The notes beneath the pieces are model-generated. The model was not told the origin of the DNA, searched no databases, and saw only the letters and a list, made by a program, of their open reading frames with translations. Source: CAZXIC01 sp964640195 (GTDB lineage Archaea; Iainarchaeota; Iainarchaeia; Iainarchaeales; GCA-2688035). Taken from it: DNA of 64,000 nucleotides. Where the stretch lies: NCBI GenBank assembly GCA_964640195.1, contig CAZXIC010000001.1:62001-126000 (forward strand). The letters are read 5' to 3'. Shown piece after piece: positions 33,095 to 41,565 of the stretch. A program made the position numbers and the translations under genes. Position 1 is the first letter of the stretch, and the number at the start of each line of letters is the position of its first letter.

Positions 33095-33946
33095 TTACCT
33101 GAGGTATTCAAGCGTGTTGCTCCAGATGCCAGGGGTCATTGCAGGGTCATAGTTGAAGTAAATCACTTTTCCAATCAGCAGCCTTTTCTCCACTATCGCT
33201 GGGTAGTAGTCTGCAACTGAGACGTGCTTGATGGATGCTATCAGGTTGCCTGTCGGCTTTATATCGAATGTCAGGATGTTAAGCGGGCCATATGCCGGGT
33301 CTGTCGGCGCTATCTCAATGCCCTCCATTATTTTGTGGTCATAGTCAATCCTGTGTATTTTGCCTGGCAAAACAATCGGGACAGTGCAGGAAGGCTGGTT
33401 GTGCATGTTCAGGGCACACTCCACAGGCACGATGTCGCCGAAAGAGGCTGTCCATCCGACAACGTCTGTTGCAACGCCTGTGCCGTACATGCCGCCGCTC
33501 CTGAAAATCCCTGAATCCATTACAATGATGAGCTTTCCGCCTGTCCTGACGTAGTTTTCAAGCGCTTCTCCAAGAGTCCTTGAAACGCTCCTGTCATAGT
33601 TTGTTGCTGCGAGGTGCTGGTCAAGCAGAACCATGTCGTACTGCGCCAGCTGCTCCTGCGGGGCAAACTCAAGCGCTGAAGCGTGCTTCACCTGGTAGTA
33701 GACAAGGTCGCGCTGGTTGTCAAGGTCTGCTATCAGATATGCACTCGGCTCCCCTACTATAAGCATTTGAATTGGTCCTCCCGGACCCAAAAAGGGAATC
33801 TGCCACAAACCGAACTTGTGGCCAAGAAATGCTGCAATTATTATGATTAAAATCAGCGGAATCAAGCCTTCAAGGTTTCTTGTAACCGCGCTTCTTCTGC
33901 CTGCTGGCATCGGTGCTGGTTCACCGCCCCCTTCTTCCGGATACAT
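33095..33946 (-). CDS. Membrane-anchored Rossmann/GATase-like protein
   Basis: About 283 residues. A cytoplasmic N-terminus of 25 residues, one membrane helix (LIPLILIIIIAAFLGHKFGL), then an extracellular alpha/beta domain beginning IQMLIVGEPSAYL, with YDMVLLDQHLAA and YVRTGGKLIIVMDSGI. The strand-turn order resembles class I glutamine-amidotransferase-fold sugar-binding proteins (ThuA/DUF4350 type), without a Cys nucleophile. It is followed at a distance by a related gene at 34111. GAGGTG precedes ATG 33946. Likely a structural or ligand-binding envelope protein. Confidence 0.55.
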   Translation of the reverse strand: MYPEEGGGEPAPMPAGRRSAVTRNLEGLIPLILIIIIAAFLGHKFGLWQIPFLGPGGPIQMLIVGEPSAYLIADLDNQRDLVYYQVKHASALEFAPQEQLAQYDMVLLDQHLAATNYDRSVSRTLGEALENYVRTGGKLIIVMDSGIFRSGGMYGTGVATDVVGWTASFGDIVPVECALNMHNQPSCTVPIVLPGKIHRIDYDHKIMEGIEIAPTDPAYGPLNILTFDIKPTGNLIASIKHVSVADYYPAIVEKRLLIGKVIYFNYDPAMTPGIWSNTLEYLR

Positions 33947-34110
33947 CTTCACACCTCGCTCCCATTAATTTTTTCAAATTAACCTGTTAACTTACATTAA
34001 TATTTCCTGCTTTTCACCTTTTTAATACTTTCTCTTTCAAAAAAAATAACTATTCAATTAAAAGGCTTTTCTTATTTAAAAACCTTTCCATCAATTGCCA
34101 GAAGCAAAAC

Positions 34111-35238
34111 CTATCCCTTCAGTATCCCGTAATACATGTTTTCAATCGGCAGGAAGTAAGGCGCCTTGCCTTGTTCTGCAAGTTTAGGGTTTGCGTACAG
34201 CTCTGGGGGCATCGCGTAATAGACGACCCTTTCACCCAAGCCAGCGGTAACAATTAATGGGACACTCCTGTTGATGTCCGGAATTCCAAGTTCCCTGCTC
34301 TCCCTTATGGGCTTTCCGCCGAAATTCAAGGAAAGCACTTCGGTTGTTATTCCTCCCCCCAGTGTTTCCACCAAAGCAAAGTCCTCGCCTGGAAAAACAT
34401 ACAAAGGTAGCGTCCTGGAGATTCCCCTTATGAGGGGGTGAGAGCCGCTTGGCTCTGTTTCAATGTTGCCTGCACGATGCGCTCCTTCCCCGCATGCAAC
34501 GGCTTCGCAGTAGTTCTTGCGGAGGTATTGCACGCCAAGCAGCTGGTCAAAGTTGATCATGTATTCTCCATCTCTTCTTGCCCAGGGGCCGATTATACTC
34601 CAGCCCATTTTCTCCTTTTCCTCCCTGGCTTCCTCTTCCCTGCGTTTTTTCTCTGCCTCGCTTATTCCAGCCTCTTCGGCTCCCTTCTCTATGCGCTCTG
34701 CATCCTCTTGAGTTATACCCTCCCTTTCCTGCTGGTAGAGATACTCATCTGTTACAAGCTTTCCGCCAACATAGCTCTGCCCCAGCTCTGTTCCTGCATC
34801 CCCTGTCCAAACAAGGGTGCCGCCTGTCGGGCCCGTGGCATAATCAATGAAATCCCTCAATTCCTTTGTGTTAATCTTCTTCGCCCTGTCCACTATGACC
34901 AGGTCGTAGCCGCGCAGGTTTCCAAGTGTAACCCTGTCAATGTGTAGAGTGTCTGCATGAACGCCCAACAGTTCAGGGTTTGCAAGCAGTTCCCTGAGAC
35001 TGCCCTCGCCTTCAATCGGGTTTCCAAGGCCGTAATCGCCGTAGACAATCAATACGCGCGGCTGCCCGAAGGCATAGGTCTTGGCGTACCAGTACACGTT
35101 GCACCATGCGCCGCCGATTACAGGGAACTGGTTGCATTTCATCAATCCTGTGAATGTTATTACGAAAAGAAGTGCAAGAATCAGGATGATGAGCACAAGC
35201 AGCCTGCTACCACTTTTTATCAGCGCCTGCATGTCCAT
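34111..35238 (-). CDS. Membrane-anchored Rossmann/GATase-like protein with helical insert
   Basis: A 375-residue protein: N-terminal membrane helix (RLLVLIILILALLFVITF), then an alpha/beta domain (RVLIVYGDYGLG, YDLVIVDRAKKINTKELRDF, GGTLVWTGDAG) of the same kind as the neighbour at 33095. A charged helical insert of about 45 residues (RIEKGAEEAGISEAEKKRRE and on) interrupts the fold, and the second half ends in short strands. Several Cys (NYCEAVACGEG) could form disulfides. No catalytic triad seen. The two genes are probably ancient paralogues. Confidence 0.55.
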   Translation of the reverse strand: MDMQALIKSGSRLLVLIILILALLFVITFTGLMKCNQFPVIGGAWCNVYWYAKTYAFGQPRVLIVYGDYGLGNPIEGEGSLRELLANPELLGVHADTLHIDRVTLGNLRGYDLVIVDRAKKINTKELRDFIDYATGPTGGTLVWTGDAGTELGQSYVGGKLVTDEYLYQQEREGITQEDAERIEKGAEEAGISEAEKKRREEEAREEKEKMGWSIIGPWARRDGEYMINFDQLLGVQYLRKNYCEAVACGEGAHRAGNIETEPSGSHPLIRGISRTLPLYVFPGEDFALVETLGGGITTEVLSLNFGGKPIRESRELGIPDINRSVPLIVTAGLGERVVYYAMPPELYANPKLAEQGKAPYFLPIENMYYGILKG

Positions 35239-35340
35239 TGGAACAAAACCTTCCGCAGCGAGTTTTCTTTAAACCTATATACTTTTTATATCTTAATCCC
35301 TATAAAAATCTTTACAGGAGCATCAAAGCGGTGTTTTTAG

Positions 35341-35511
35341 ATGGTTAAACTGTCAAGGGGCCCTGCAGTGAGGGGCCCAAGCAGCTCACTTGGAATCATG
35401 CGGTTTTTTGACGCAGATACCTCAGGACCGAAACTGAGCCCGGAATTCGTTGTGGCTGTTGCAGTCGCGCTGGTTGCAATAGTGCTGATAATCAAAACAT
35501 TCCCGATATGA
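35341..35511 (+). CDS. Preprotein translocase Sec61-beta (SecG-like) subunit
   Basis: A 56-residue tail-anchored protein below usual length cut-offs. Its sequence runs RGPAVRGPSSSLGIMRFFD, then GPKLSPEFVVAVAVALVAI and ends in a single membrane helix. That matches archaeal Sec61-beta, which has the GP-SSAGLMRYFDE and DP-VV signatures and sits beside SecY/SecE. No secY or secE gene is nearby. A promoter with CCTATATACTTTTTATAT lies 50-70 bp upstream. It is divergent from the gene ending at 35238's start and convergent with deoxyhypusine synthase. Confidence 0.85.
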   Translation: MVKLSRGPAVRGPSSSLGIMRFFDADTSGPKLSPEFVVAVAVALVAIVLIIKTFPI

Positions 35512-35560
35512 TGCCCGGTTTGCTCTGATTGTAGAGGTGCAGCAAAAGCATTGGGCAGAT

Positions 35561-36481
35561 TCAAAGCAAGCCTTTTTCTTTTAACGCTGCACCTATCAGC
35601 GGCATTGCGATTGTTGCATCACAGAAAACGCTCACATGCTTGCCTTTTTCCCGCAGCTTCCCCCAGCTCTTTGCTTCCCTAGGCCTTGCGCCGCTGAGCG
35701 AACCGTCAAGCTCTGTTGCTGTTGAAACATACACCGCATAATTCAGGCCGTTTCTGAGGATGTTCGCGCCTATTACATGGTGCTTGCTGATGCCACCGCC
35801 GAGAACAATTGCCCCTGTTTTTTCCGCGGTAAGCACAATCTGCGCCAGCTCACCCATATCGGCTGTAACATCCAGGCAGAAATCATGGTGCTGCTGCTTG
35901 AAGAAGTACAGCTGCAGGCCAATTGCCCCGTCTGTTATGCCGGGGCAGAAGACAGGTATGCTGTTTCTGGTACACCAGTGCAGGAAGGAATCCCTGCTCT
36001 TTGTTTCCTTCCCAATGAATTGAACCAGTTCCATGGGGGAAACGCACTTTTTTTTGCTGTAAATTTTAACAAGCCAGCGCTGCATTTTCCCCTCAAAAAG
36101 CGCATAGCCCTTGCTTGGCGCAAAAATGTTGCCGATTCTGTTTATGTTCTGTTTATGCAGCCTTATGTCATCTGCATCAAAGCTGCCAAGCCTGTAGTTG
36201 ACAAGGGTTTTTATTACGTCGTGGTCAACGCTCCCTGCGGTTGTAACGATTGCATCAACAAAGTGCTTTCTGCACATTTCAGCAATGATGCCCCTCAGCC
36301 CGGAGGCAACCATGTTCGCTGTAAAGGAGAGGAAAAGGGTGCAGTTTTCATTGCGCATCCGCTCTATCAGCTCAACCGCTGCGCCGAGCTGCGATGCCTG
36401 GAGGCCTGCAGAGGAAAACTGCCTCGCAAGGTTTCCGGCTGAGGCCTTTTTCCCTAAGCCAAAATCTTTTATTGGATCCAA
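35561..36481 (-). CDS. dys: Deoxyhypusine synthase
   Basis: A 306-residue NAD-dependent enzyme that transfers the aminobutyl group of spermidine to a Lys of initiation factor aIF5A. Signatures: TTAGSVDHDVIKTLVNYRLG (residues 80-99), PVFCPGITDGAIGLQLYFF, VLGGGISKHHVIGANILRNG, and the active-site Lys segment SGARPREAKSWGK near residue 268. Length is near normal. The start is TTG 36481, within a GGTTGG context. It is transcribed in the same direction as ileS, 32 bp downstream of that gene's stop position order on the minus strand. Confidence 0.95.
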   Translation of the reverse strand: MDPIKDFGLGKKASAGNLARQFSSAGLQASQLGAAVELIERMRNENCTLFLSFTANMVASGLRGIIAEMCRKHFVDAIVTTAGSVDHDVIKTLVNYRLGSFDADDIRLHKQNINRIGNIFAPSKGYALFEGKMQRWLVKIYSKKKCVSPMELVQFIGKETKSRDSFLHWCTRNSIPVFCPGITDGAIGLQLYFFKQQHHDFCLDVTADMGELAQIVLTAEKTGAIVLGGGISKHHVIGANILRNGLNYAVYVSTATELDGSLSGARPREAKSWGKLREKGKHVSVFCDATIAMPLIGAALKEKGLL

Positions 36482-36513
36482 GGCAAACCAACCTTGTTCA
36501 AATTTAAAAAATT

Positions 36514-39378
36514 TTACTTCTCCAGTTCAACTGAAAAGCACCTTTCAACCAGCTTCTCCAAAGCTTGCTTTTTAACAACGCTCAAGACAGTGTTTGTGCT
36601 GTGCTCAATCTCCTTCCTGTGCTTTTGCAGGAAAGCGCTGTCGTCGCTCGCTATGAGCAGCTTCGCCCTCTGGGCTGGCAGCAATCTTGCCTGCTTCCTA
36701 AGTTGCTGCACTCTTCTCCTTAACTCCATCAGCTCCCATCGCTCCCTCCTATCGCTGCTGGCAGCTATGTCCAAAAACAGCTTTCTGCCCTCAAATTCCC
36801 TTGCAGCATAGTTTCCCTCAGGCTCTGCTGTTGCCTCCTTGACTTCCTCCACATTGCACATTTTTGCAAGAATGCCTCTTAATTTCCGCAGCTCCCTCCC
36901 TGTTTTGCTCTGCACAACCAGCTGCCTGAGGGGCCACCGCAGCCTCAGCTTCTGCTCCTCCCTCAGGGCAAGCACTGCCTGGGAGAGCTGCTTGCACAGC
37001 TGCATTTCAGACTCAAGCCCTGCGTCAATTGCCTTCTTGTCAGCTGCAGGCATCTGCAGCAGGTGCACTGACCGCGGCATTTTTGCGCTCCTCATACCCT
37101 GGTAAAGGTATTCAGCAAAATGCGGCGCTATTGGCGCAAGCAGCCGCAGGATAGCAAGCAGCGTAGTGCTGAGCGTTAGAGAAACAGCCCTTTCCGACTT
37201 TCCACCAACCCTGTCCCTTACCAGCTTTATGTATGTCCTGCTCAATTCTTCCAGAACAAAGGAATCCAATACAGAGCAGGCCTTGAAGAACTCACAACTG
37301 TTGTAATGGGAGAGAGCCTCTTGTAACATGGAATTGAGTTTGCTTAAAAGCCACCTGTCCTCAACCTGCAGCATTTTTGCATTTAGCCTCTTTCCATGGC
37401 TCAGCGGGAGGTACATGGCTGTGTAGTTGCAGCTGTTCCAAAGCGTGTTGAAAAACCTTTTTATGTCCCTGAAAGCATCCCAGTCAAAGGCAATGTCCTG
37501 CCCCCTTGAGTTGCTTATAAGGTAAAAGCGGAGGCTGTCCCTGTCATGCTTAGCAACAACCTCTTTCGGCGTTACCGCACTGCCCCTGCTTTTGCTCATC
37601 TTCACCTTCTCCAAATCAGTTATGAGCCCGTGGACCATTATTGTTTCAAAAGGCTTTTTGCCAAAAGCAATTGTTGAGAGAATCAGCTGGCTATTCCACC
37701 AGCCCCTGAACTGGTCTGGCCCCTCCAGATTGAGGTCAGCCGGCCAGAAGCGCTTGAACAATCTGTCTTTCCCGGGAAAGCCGAGGGCAGCCCAGCTGCT
37801 TACGCCGCTGTCAAACCAGACATCGAGCACTTCCGGCACCCTCTGCATTGTCCCACTGCAACTGCACCTCAGTTTCACTGCATCAATGCCCGGCTTGTGC
37901 AGGTCAATCTTCTTGAGGCCTGACTGCCTTTTGAGCTCTGCCACAGAACCGATTACCATTATCTTGCTGCAGCGCTCGCAGCGCCAGATTGGCAGCGGCG
38001 CCCCCCAATAGCGCGCCCTTGAAATAGGCCAGTCGCCCAACTGCTGCAGCCAGTCGCGCATCCTTTCCCGCATGAAAGCAGGCACCCAGTTTGTTTTTTC
38101 GTTGAATTCAAGCAGCTTTTTCTGTATGGCGGAAATCCTGAAGAACCACTGCCTAACTGAAAGCATCAGCAGAGGCGACTTGCACCTCCAGCATAGGGGG
38201 TAGTCGTGCGTGTAGGGGTGCTTGTAGACAAGCTCATTGCCGGCCTCAAGGTCTGCCACTATCTCATTGTCAACCTCTCTTGCTTTCTTTCCGGCGTACT
38301 TTCCGGCTTCCAGGGTCATGGTTCCGTCAAGCCTGACAGGGCTTATTGCAGGCAGAGCTGCCTTGCTCCCTGCGTCAAAGTCTTCCTTGCCGTGCCCTGG
38401 TGCAGTGTGCACCAGGCCAGTGCCTTCCTCAAGGTTGACGTACCTCTCGCTCAGTATGACGCGGTAAGCGCCTTTCATTTCCGGCAAGCGCATGTGTAGT
38501 GCAAGCGGGTTCTTGTAGCGCATTCCCTCCAACTCTTTCCCCTTAACTGTTTTTTCAACTGTAAAGCCTGCCTCAATTGCGTCCATCAGTCCCTGCACTT
38601 TTTCACTTGCAATTATCCAGGTTTCATTGCTGCTAAAACGAACAAAACTGTAATTGAATTCAGGGTGAACCATTACTCCGGTATTGCCCGGCAATGTCCA
38701 GGGCGTTGTCGTCCAGACCACAAGGAATGTGTCCGGCTTGTCAGCGAGGGGAAACTTCACGTAAACGCTCAGGTCTGTCTGCTTTGCGTATTCAATTTCG
38801 TTGTATGCAACAGCAGTGGCACAGTGCGGGCATACATGCACAGGGTAAAGCCCCTCGTACAGGAGCCCCTTCTCATGGGCTTTCCTGAATGTCCACCAGA
38901 TTGCCTCAATGTAATCGTCGCTAAGAGTGAGGTATGGCTTTTCCCAATCCATCCAGACGCCCAGGTCATTGAACTCTGCATTCATTACGCCGATGAACTG
39001 CGTTGCAAAGCGCTTGCACTCGGCAACAAACTTTGCAATGCTGTATCTTTCGATGTCCTGCTTGCCCTTGAAGCCCAGCTGCTGCTCAACCTTGTTTTCA
39101 ATCGGCAATCCATGGGTGTCGTAGCCAGGCCTGTCAAAAACGCAGAAGCCCTGCATTCTCTTTGCCCTTATTGCAACATCTTTGAGAATCTTGTTCAGGG
39201 CAGTGCCCATGTGGATGTGCCCGGTAGCGTAAGGCGGACCATCCATGAAATAATAGGACTTCTTTTGCCTTGCGCTCTGCTTCCGCGCCTTCTCTGCAAT
39301 GCGCAGCCTTTTCCAGAGGCGCTGCACCTCTTCCTCTTTCTCCCTGCTGTAGGGCTCAAGCAACTTTCGTTTTTTCAT
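36514..39378 (-). CDS. ileS: Isoleucyl-tRNA synthetase
   Basis: About 954 residues, class Ia synthetase with editing domain. HIGH motif PPYATGHIHMGTALNK near residue 45, WTTTPWTLPGNTGVMV marking the CP1 editing domain, HTAPGHGKEDFD, FRGWWNSQLI, and KMSKSRGSAVTP near residue 575. A zinc-type CRWC/CRCS-like cluster (CERCSKI and CSCSG) lies in the middle. It is slightly shorter than usual archaeal forms because the C-terminal region is reduced. ATG 39378 follows GAGGT; an upstream ATG at 39414 would add 12 residues. A tRNA with anticodon UAU is encoded just upstream. Confidence 0.95.
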   Translation of the reverse strand: MKKRKLLEPYSREKEEEVQRLWKRLRIAEKARKQSARQKKSYYFMDGPPYATGHIHMGTALNKILKDVAIRAKRMQGFCVFDRPGYDTHGLPIENKVEQQLGFKGKQDIERYSIAKFVAECKRFATQFIGVMNAEFNDLGVWMDWEKPYLTLSDDYIEAIWWTFRKAHEKGLLYEGLYPVHVCPHCATAVAYNEIEYAKQTDLSVYVKFPLADKPDTFLVVWTTTPWTLPGNTGVMVHPEFNYSFVRFSSNETWIIASEKVQGLMDAIEAGFTVEKTVKGKELEGMRYKNPLALHMRLPEMKGAYRVILSERYVNLEEGTGLVHTAPGHGKEDFDAGSKAALPAISPVRLDGTMTLEAGKYAGKKAREVDNEIVADLEAGNELVYKHPYTHDYPLCWRCKSPLLMLSVRQWFFRISAIQKKLLEFNEKTNWVPAFMRERMRDWLQQLGDWPISRARYWGAPLPIWRCERCSKIMVIGSVAELKRQSGLKKIDLHKPGIDAVKLRCSCSGTMQRVPEVLDVWFDSGVSSWAALGFPGKDRLFKRFWPADLNLEGPDQFRGWWNSQLILSTIAFGKKPFETIMVHGLITDLEKVKMSKSRGSAVTPKEVVAKHDRDSLRFYLISNSRGQDIAFDWDAFRDIKRFFNTLWNSCNYTAMYLPLSHGKRLNAKMLQVEDRWLLSKLNSMLQEALSHYNSCEFFKACSVLDSFVLEELSRTYIKLVRDRVGGKSERAVSLTLSTTLLAILRLLAPIAPHFAEYLYQGMRSAKMPRSVHLLQMPAADKKAIDAGLESEMQLCKQLSQAVLALREEQKLRLRWPLRQLVVQSKTGRELRKLRGILAKMCNVEEVKEATAEPEGNYAAREFEGRKLFLDIAASSDRRERWELMELRRRVQQLRKQARLLPAQRAKLLIASDDSAFLQKHRKEIEHSTNTVLSVVKKQALEKLVERCFSVELEK

Positions 39379-39440
39379 TTTAACCTCTTTTCCCTGCTTC
39401 CCTCTTCCCGGCATTTTTTAATCACTGAATTGCCTCAAGT

Positions 39441-39456
39441 GGGCCCGGGAGGATTC
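39441..39456 (-). repeat. Duplicate of the tRNA 3' end
   Basis: GGGCCCGGGAGGATTC here repeats exactly the 3' end of the tRNA gene at 39525-39540, 84 bp away in the same orientation. Only the T-arm/acceptor half is present. This is the pattern left by integration or excision at a tRNA gene, although nothing recognisable lies in the interval except a hairpin with ATGGATTC arms at 39503-39521. Confidence 0.6.
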
Positions 39457-39523
39457 AAAACGCCACTGCGTAGGCGTGGTCGCCCGCGTCCAAATCCCAG
39501 AACATGGATTCTTCGAATCCATT

Positions 39524-39596
39524 TGGGCCCGGGAGGATTCGAACCCCCGACCTACGGCGTATAAGACCGGCGCTCTAGCCACTGAGCTACGGGCCC
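39524..39596 (-). tRNA. tRNA with anticodon UAU, probably tRNA-Ile
   Basis: Acceptor GGGCCCG/CGGGCCC, discriminator A, no CCA. D stem GCTC/GAGC; T arm GGGGG-TTCGAAT-CCTCC with one G-T pair. Anticodon loop CTTATAC gives TAT. The anticodon stem is imperfect: CCGGT against GCCGT has a C-T mismatch at the top and a T-G pair at the base. Anticodon UAU would read AUA (Ile). Most archaea read AUA with a modified CAU tRNA, so this assignment merits a check. Confidence 0.75.
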
Positions 39597-39722
39597 AAGC
39601 CTGCACATCCGGCTGTAAATCAAGAGAATTAGATTTGGAATTGTTTAAGTATTTAATCAATCTGGCAGAATCAGTTTCAATCCAGTATCCGTGAATCGCC
39701 TTTTGCTGTTTCCATGCTGGCA

Positions 39723-40076
39723 TCACTTGGCTGCTATCTCCTTCTCGCTGAGGTTGTTTTCCTTGTTAACAGAGGCAATCTCTTCCTCTGCTTCTTCCAG
39801 CTTGCCGTACCTCCCGATATTCAGCCTAACGCTGTTTTTGAAGGTAGTGCTGTAGCCGTTTGAAATCTTGTATGTTTTGCCCTCCTTCACCGAGTCTATT
39901 GCATCGTCCCACAACGTTAGCAGAATGCAGCCGCTGTCGTCGCCAACAAGCGCTTCCGCTACTTTGTGCGTTGAGTTGTCCAGCCTTGCGGTAACCTCCC
40001 TGGGCTCGCCTTTGCTCTCAACCCTCACAGTAACGTCAATCTTTTTCCCGTAAGGCGTTATTTCGCTGACCTTCAT
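39723..40076 (-). CDS. OB-fold single-stranded DNA-binding protein
   Basis: A 117-residue RPA/SOSS-B-like protein: KIDVTVRVESKGEPREV, then GDDSGCILLTLWDDAIDSVK, GKTYKISNGYSTTFKNSVRL and IGRYGKLEE, the five-strand order of small archaeal OB folds. A short acidic C-terminus follows. Proteins of this type bind ssDNA or RNA and protect it during replication or repair. Monocistronic, 127 bp from the tRNA. Confidence 0.8.
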   Translation of the reverse strand: MKVSEITPYGKKIDVTVRVESKGEPREVTARLDNSTHKVAEALVGDDSGCILLTLWDDAIDSVKEGKTYKISNGYSTTFKNSVRLNIGRYGKLEEAEEEIASVNKENNLSEKEIAAK

Positions 40077-40188
40077 TTGAAATCCATTGATTTTAGCTGG
40101 AATTCTTTTTTAAAGCTAATGTTTTCAATGCACAGCTGTAGATAAAAATAACAAAAAAGAAGGAAAAAAGGGTTTTTGCTTCCCTTTT

Positions 40189-40881
40189 TTACTTTATTGT
40201 CTTTCTCACGTCGGCTGTTAGCTTTTTTATGTCTTCCTTGAAGTTGACTCCAACGCTGATTCCGAGGACAATCGCTATGACTATTGCAAATGCCCAGATG
40301 AACGGTCCGATGAACAGCTCAAGGTACCTTGCCAGGACTGCCATGTAGTTTTCGCCGATTATCATTGTCAGGGCAAGAACTCCGCTGAACAACACTATGA
40401 TGCTCTCTGCCAGTACGGATGCCACTTTTTTCATCTTGTGCTGTGTTATCTCAATCGCGTTCTTTGCATACCTGCCAAGCAGCAAGCCGCCAACGAAGAC
40501 AACTATGCCCCCAAGAACCTTCGGCACGTAGATAACCAACTGCATCAGGAATTCCTTCAATGCCTCCAGTTGGATGGTCTGAGTTGCCTGCGCCAGGAAC
40601 AGCACAATGATGTACCACTTTACCAGGCTTCCTGCCAATGCGCTGATTTCCTTGCCGCCTATTGCAGCAGCAAGGTTTTGCTCGTCTATCCACTGGTCAA
40701 CCCTTGTGCTCTGCAGCAGCTTGATTACTATCTGCTTTACGATTTTTCCGATAATCCATCCAATGAGGATTATTATTGCTGCGCCGATCAGTGAAAGCAG
40801 AACATTCAATGTCTGCTGGCTGATCAGCGTTCCAGCTGCTGCTTGCAATCCACCGACTGTTTCAGCAAATACGTCGGCCAT
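40189..40881 (-). CDS. Conserved TM-helix (MscS-associated) membrane protein
   Basis: About 230 residues with five predicted helices. The repeats LIGAAIIILIGWIIGKIVKQ and VLGGIVVFVGGLLLGRYAKN are of the PF05552-type TM helix found next to or inside MscS-like channels. No MscS beta domain is present. ATG 40881 follows GGTGATTC with good spacing; the in-frame extension to 40938 is unlikely. It is transcribed with the P-loop kinase gene 38 bp upstream. Confidence 0.75.
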   Translation of the reverse strand: MADVFAETVGGLQAAAGTLISQQTLNVLLSLIGAAIIILIGWIIGKIVKQIVIKLLQSTRVDQWIDEQNLAAAIGGKEISALAGSLVKWYIIVLFLAQATQTIQLEALKEFLMQLVIYVPKVLGGIVVFVGGLLLGRYAKNAIEITQHKMKKVASVLAESIIVLFSGVLALTMIIGENYMAVLARYLELFIGPFIWAFAIVIAIVLGISVGVNFKEDIKKLTADVRKTIK

Positions 40882-40919
40882 TTGTTGAATCACCAGATAG
40901 GAAAAAGTCTTCTCTGTTT

Positions 40920-41450
40920 TTAAATCTTCTGGAACCATTCGTTGATTGCCAAATGCAAATCGTTGATTGTTGAATTATTCTCGATAGTGTAGTCAGCTGC
41001 CGCAATAACTTTGCGCAGTTCGAATTCGCGCAAATCGTGCCTGTCCCTGGCGAAAAACATTCCCCTGCTCTGCGCGTCCAGTTTGCTTCGCCGCGCAAAC
41101 CTTTTTTCAGCGCCTGCCTTCACAGCAACCAGGAAAAGCCTGCCGCAGTTTTTCCTGAAGAACCGCACCTCGGCAATTGCATGAATGCCAGTAAAAACAA
41201 CCCTCTGCCAATTGTTTTTCAGGGCTTTCCGAAGGACGCGCCTCGCAAGGACATCATCGCCGTGCTTTTTCCGCAGCTCTTCGGCAAGCAGGCTCCTGCC
41301 CATCTTCCTGTCCTGCTTTCCCCTCTTTCGCAGCTCTTCCGCAAGAACCTCGCTCAGGGCAAGCTTGCGGAAGCCGTGCTCCTTAACCAGAAAGTCAGCG
41401 GCAGTGTCCTTACCGCTTCTCGCCAGGCCGGTGAAAGCGATTGCGAGCAA
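40920..41450 (-). CDS. P-loop nucleotide kinase, UPF0200/CoaE-like
   Basis: A 176-residue P-loop protein with Walker A AFTGLARSGKDTAADFL at residues 5-21, a LID-like basic region (FARRSKLDAQSRG) and a DYTIENNSTINDL C-terminal signature like that of dephospho-CoA kinases. It resembles the archaeal UPF0200 kinase-like family; the true substrate is unknown. The start is TTG 41450. First gene of a two-gene leftward unit. Confidence 0.7.
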   Translation of the reverse strand: MLAIAFTGLARSGKDTAADFLVKEHGFRKLALSEVLAEELRKRGKQDRKMGRSLLAEELRKKHGDDVLARRVLRKALKNNWQRVVFTGIHAIAEVRFFRKNCGRLFLVAVKAGAEKRFARRSKLDAQSRGMFFARDRHDLREFELRKVIAAADYTIENNSTINDLHLAINEWFQKI

Positions 41451-41565
41451 CTTGAATCGGATAAAATGAGGGTGAAAAATAATTTAAAAAGAAACAGAAG
41501 CGGCAAAAACCACTGCAAAAGGCAGGAACTTTTATATGAAAAAAGAAAAAGAAAGGGGGAGAGAA

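Noticed and set aside
38665..39564. 299-codon open frame opposite ileS
   Set aside because: Antisense shadow of the conserved synthetase gene, running into the tRNA; no independent evidence.
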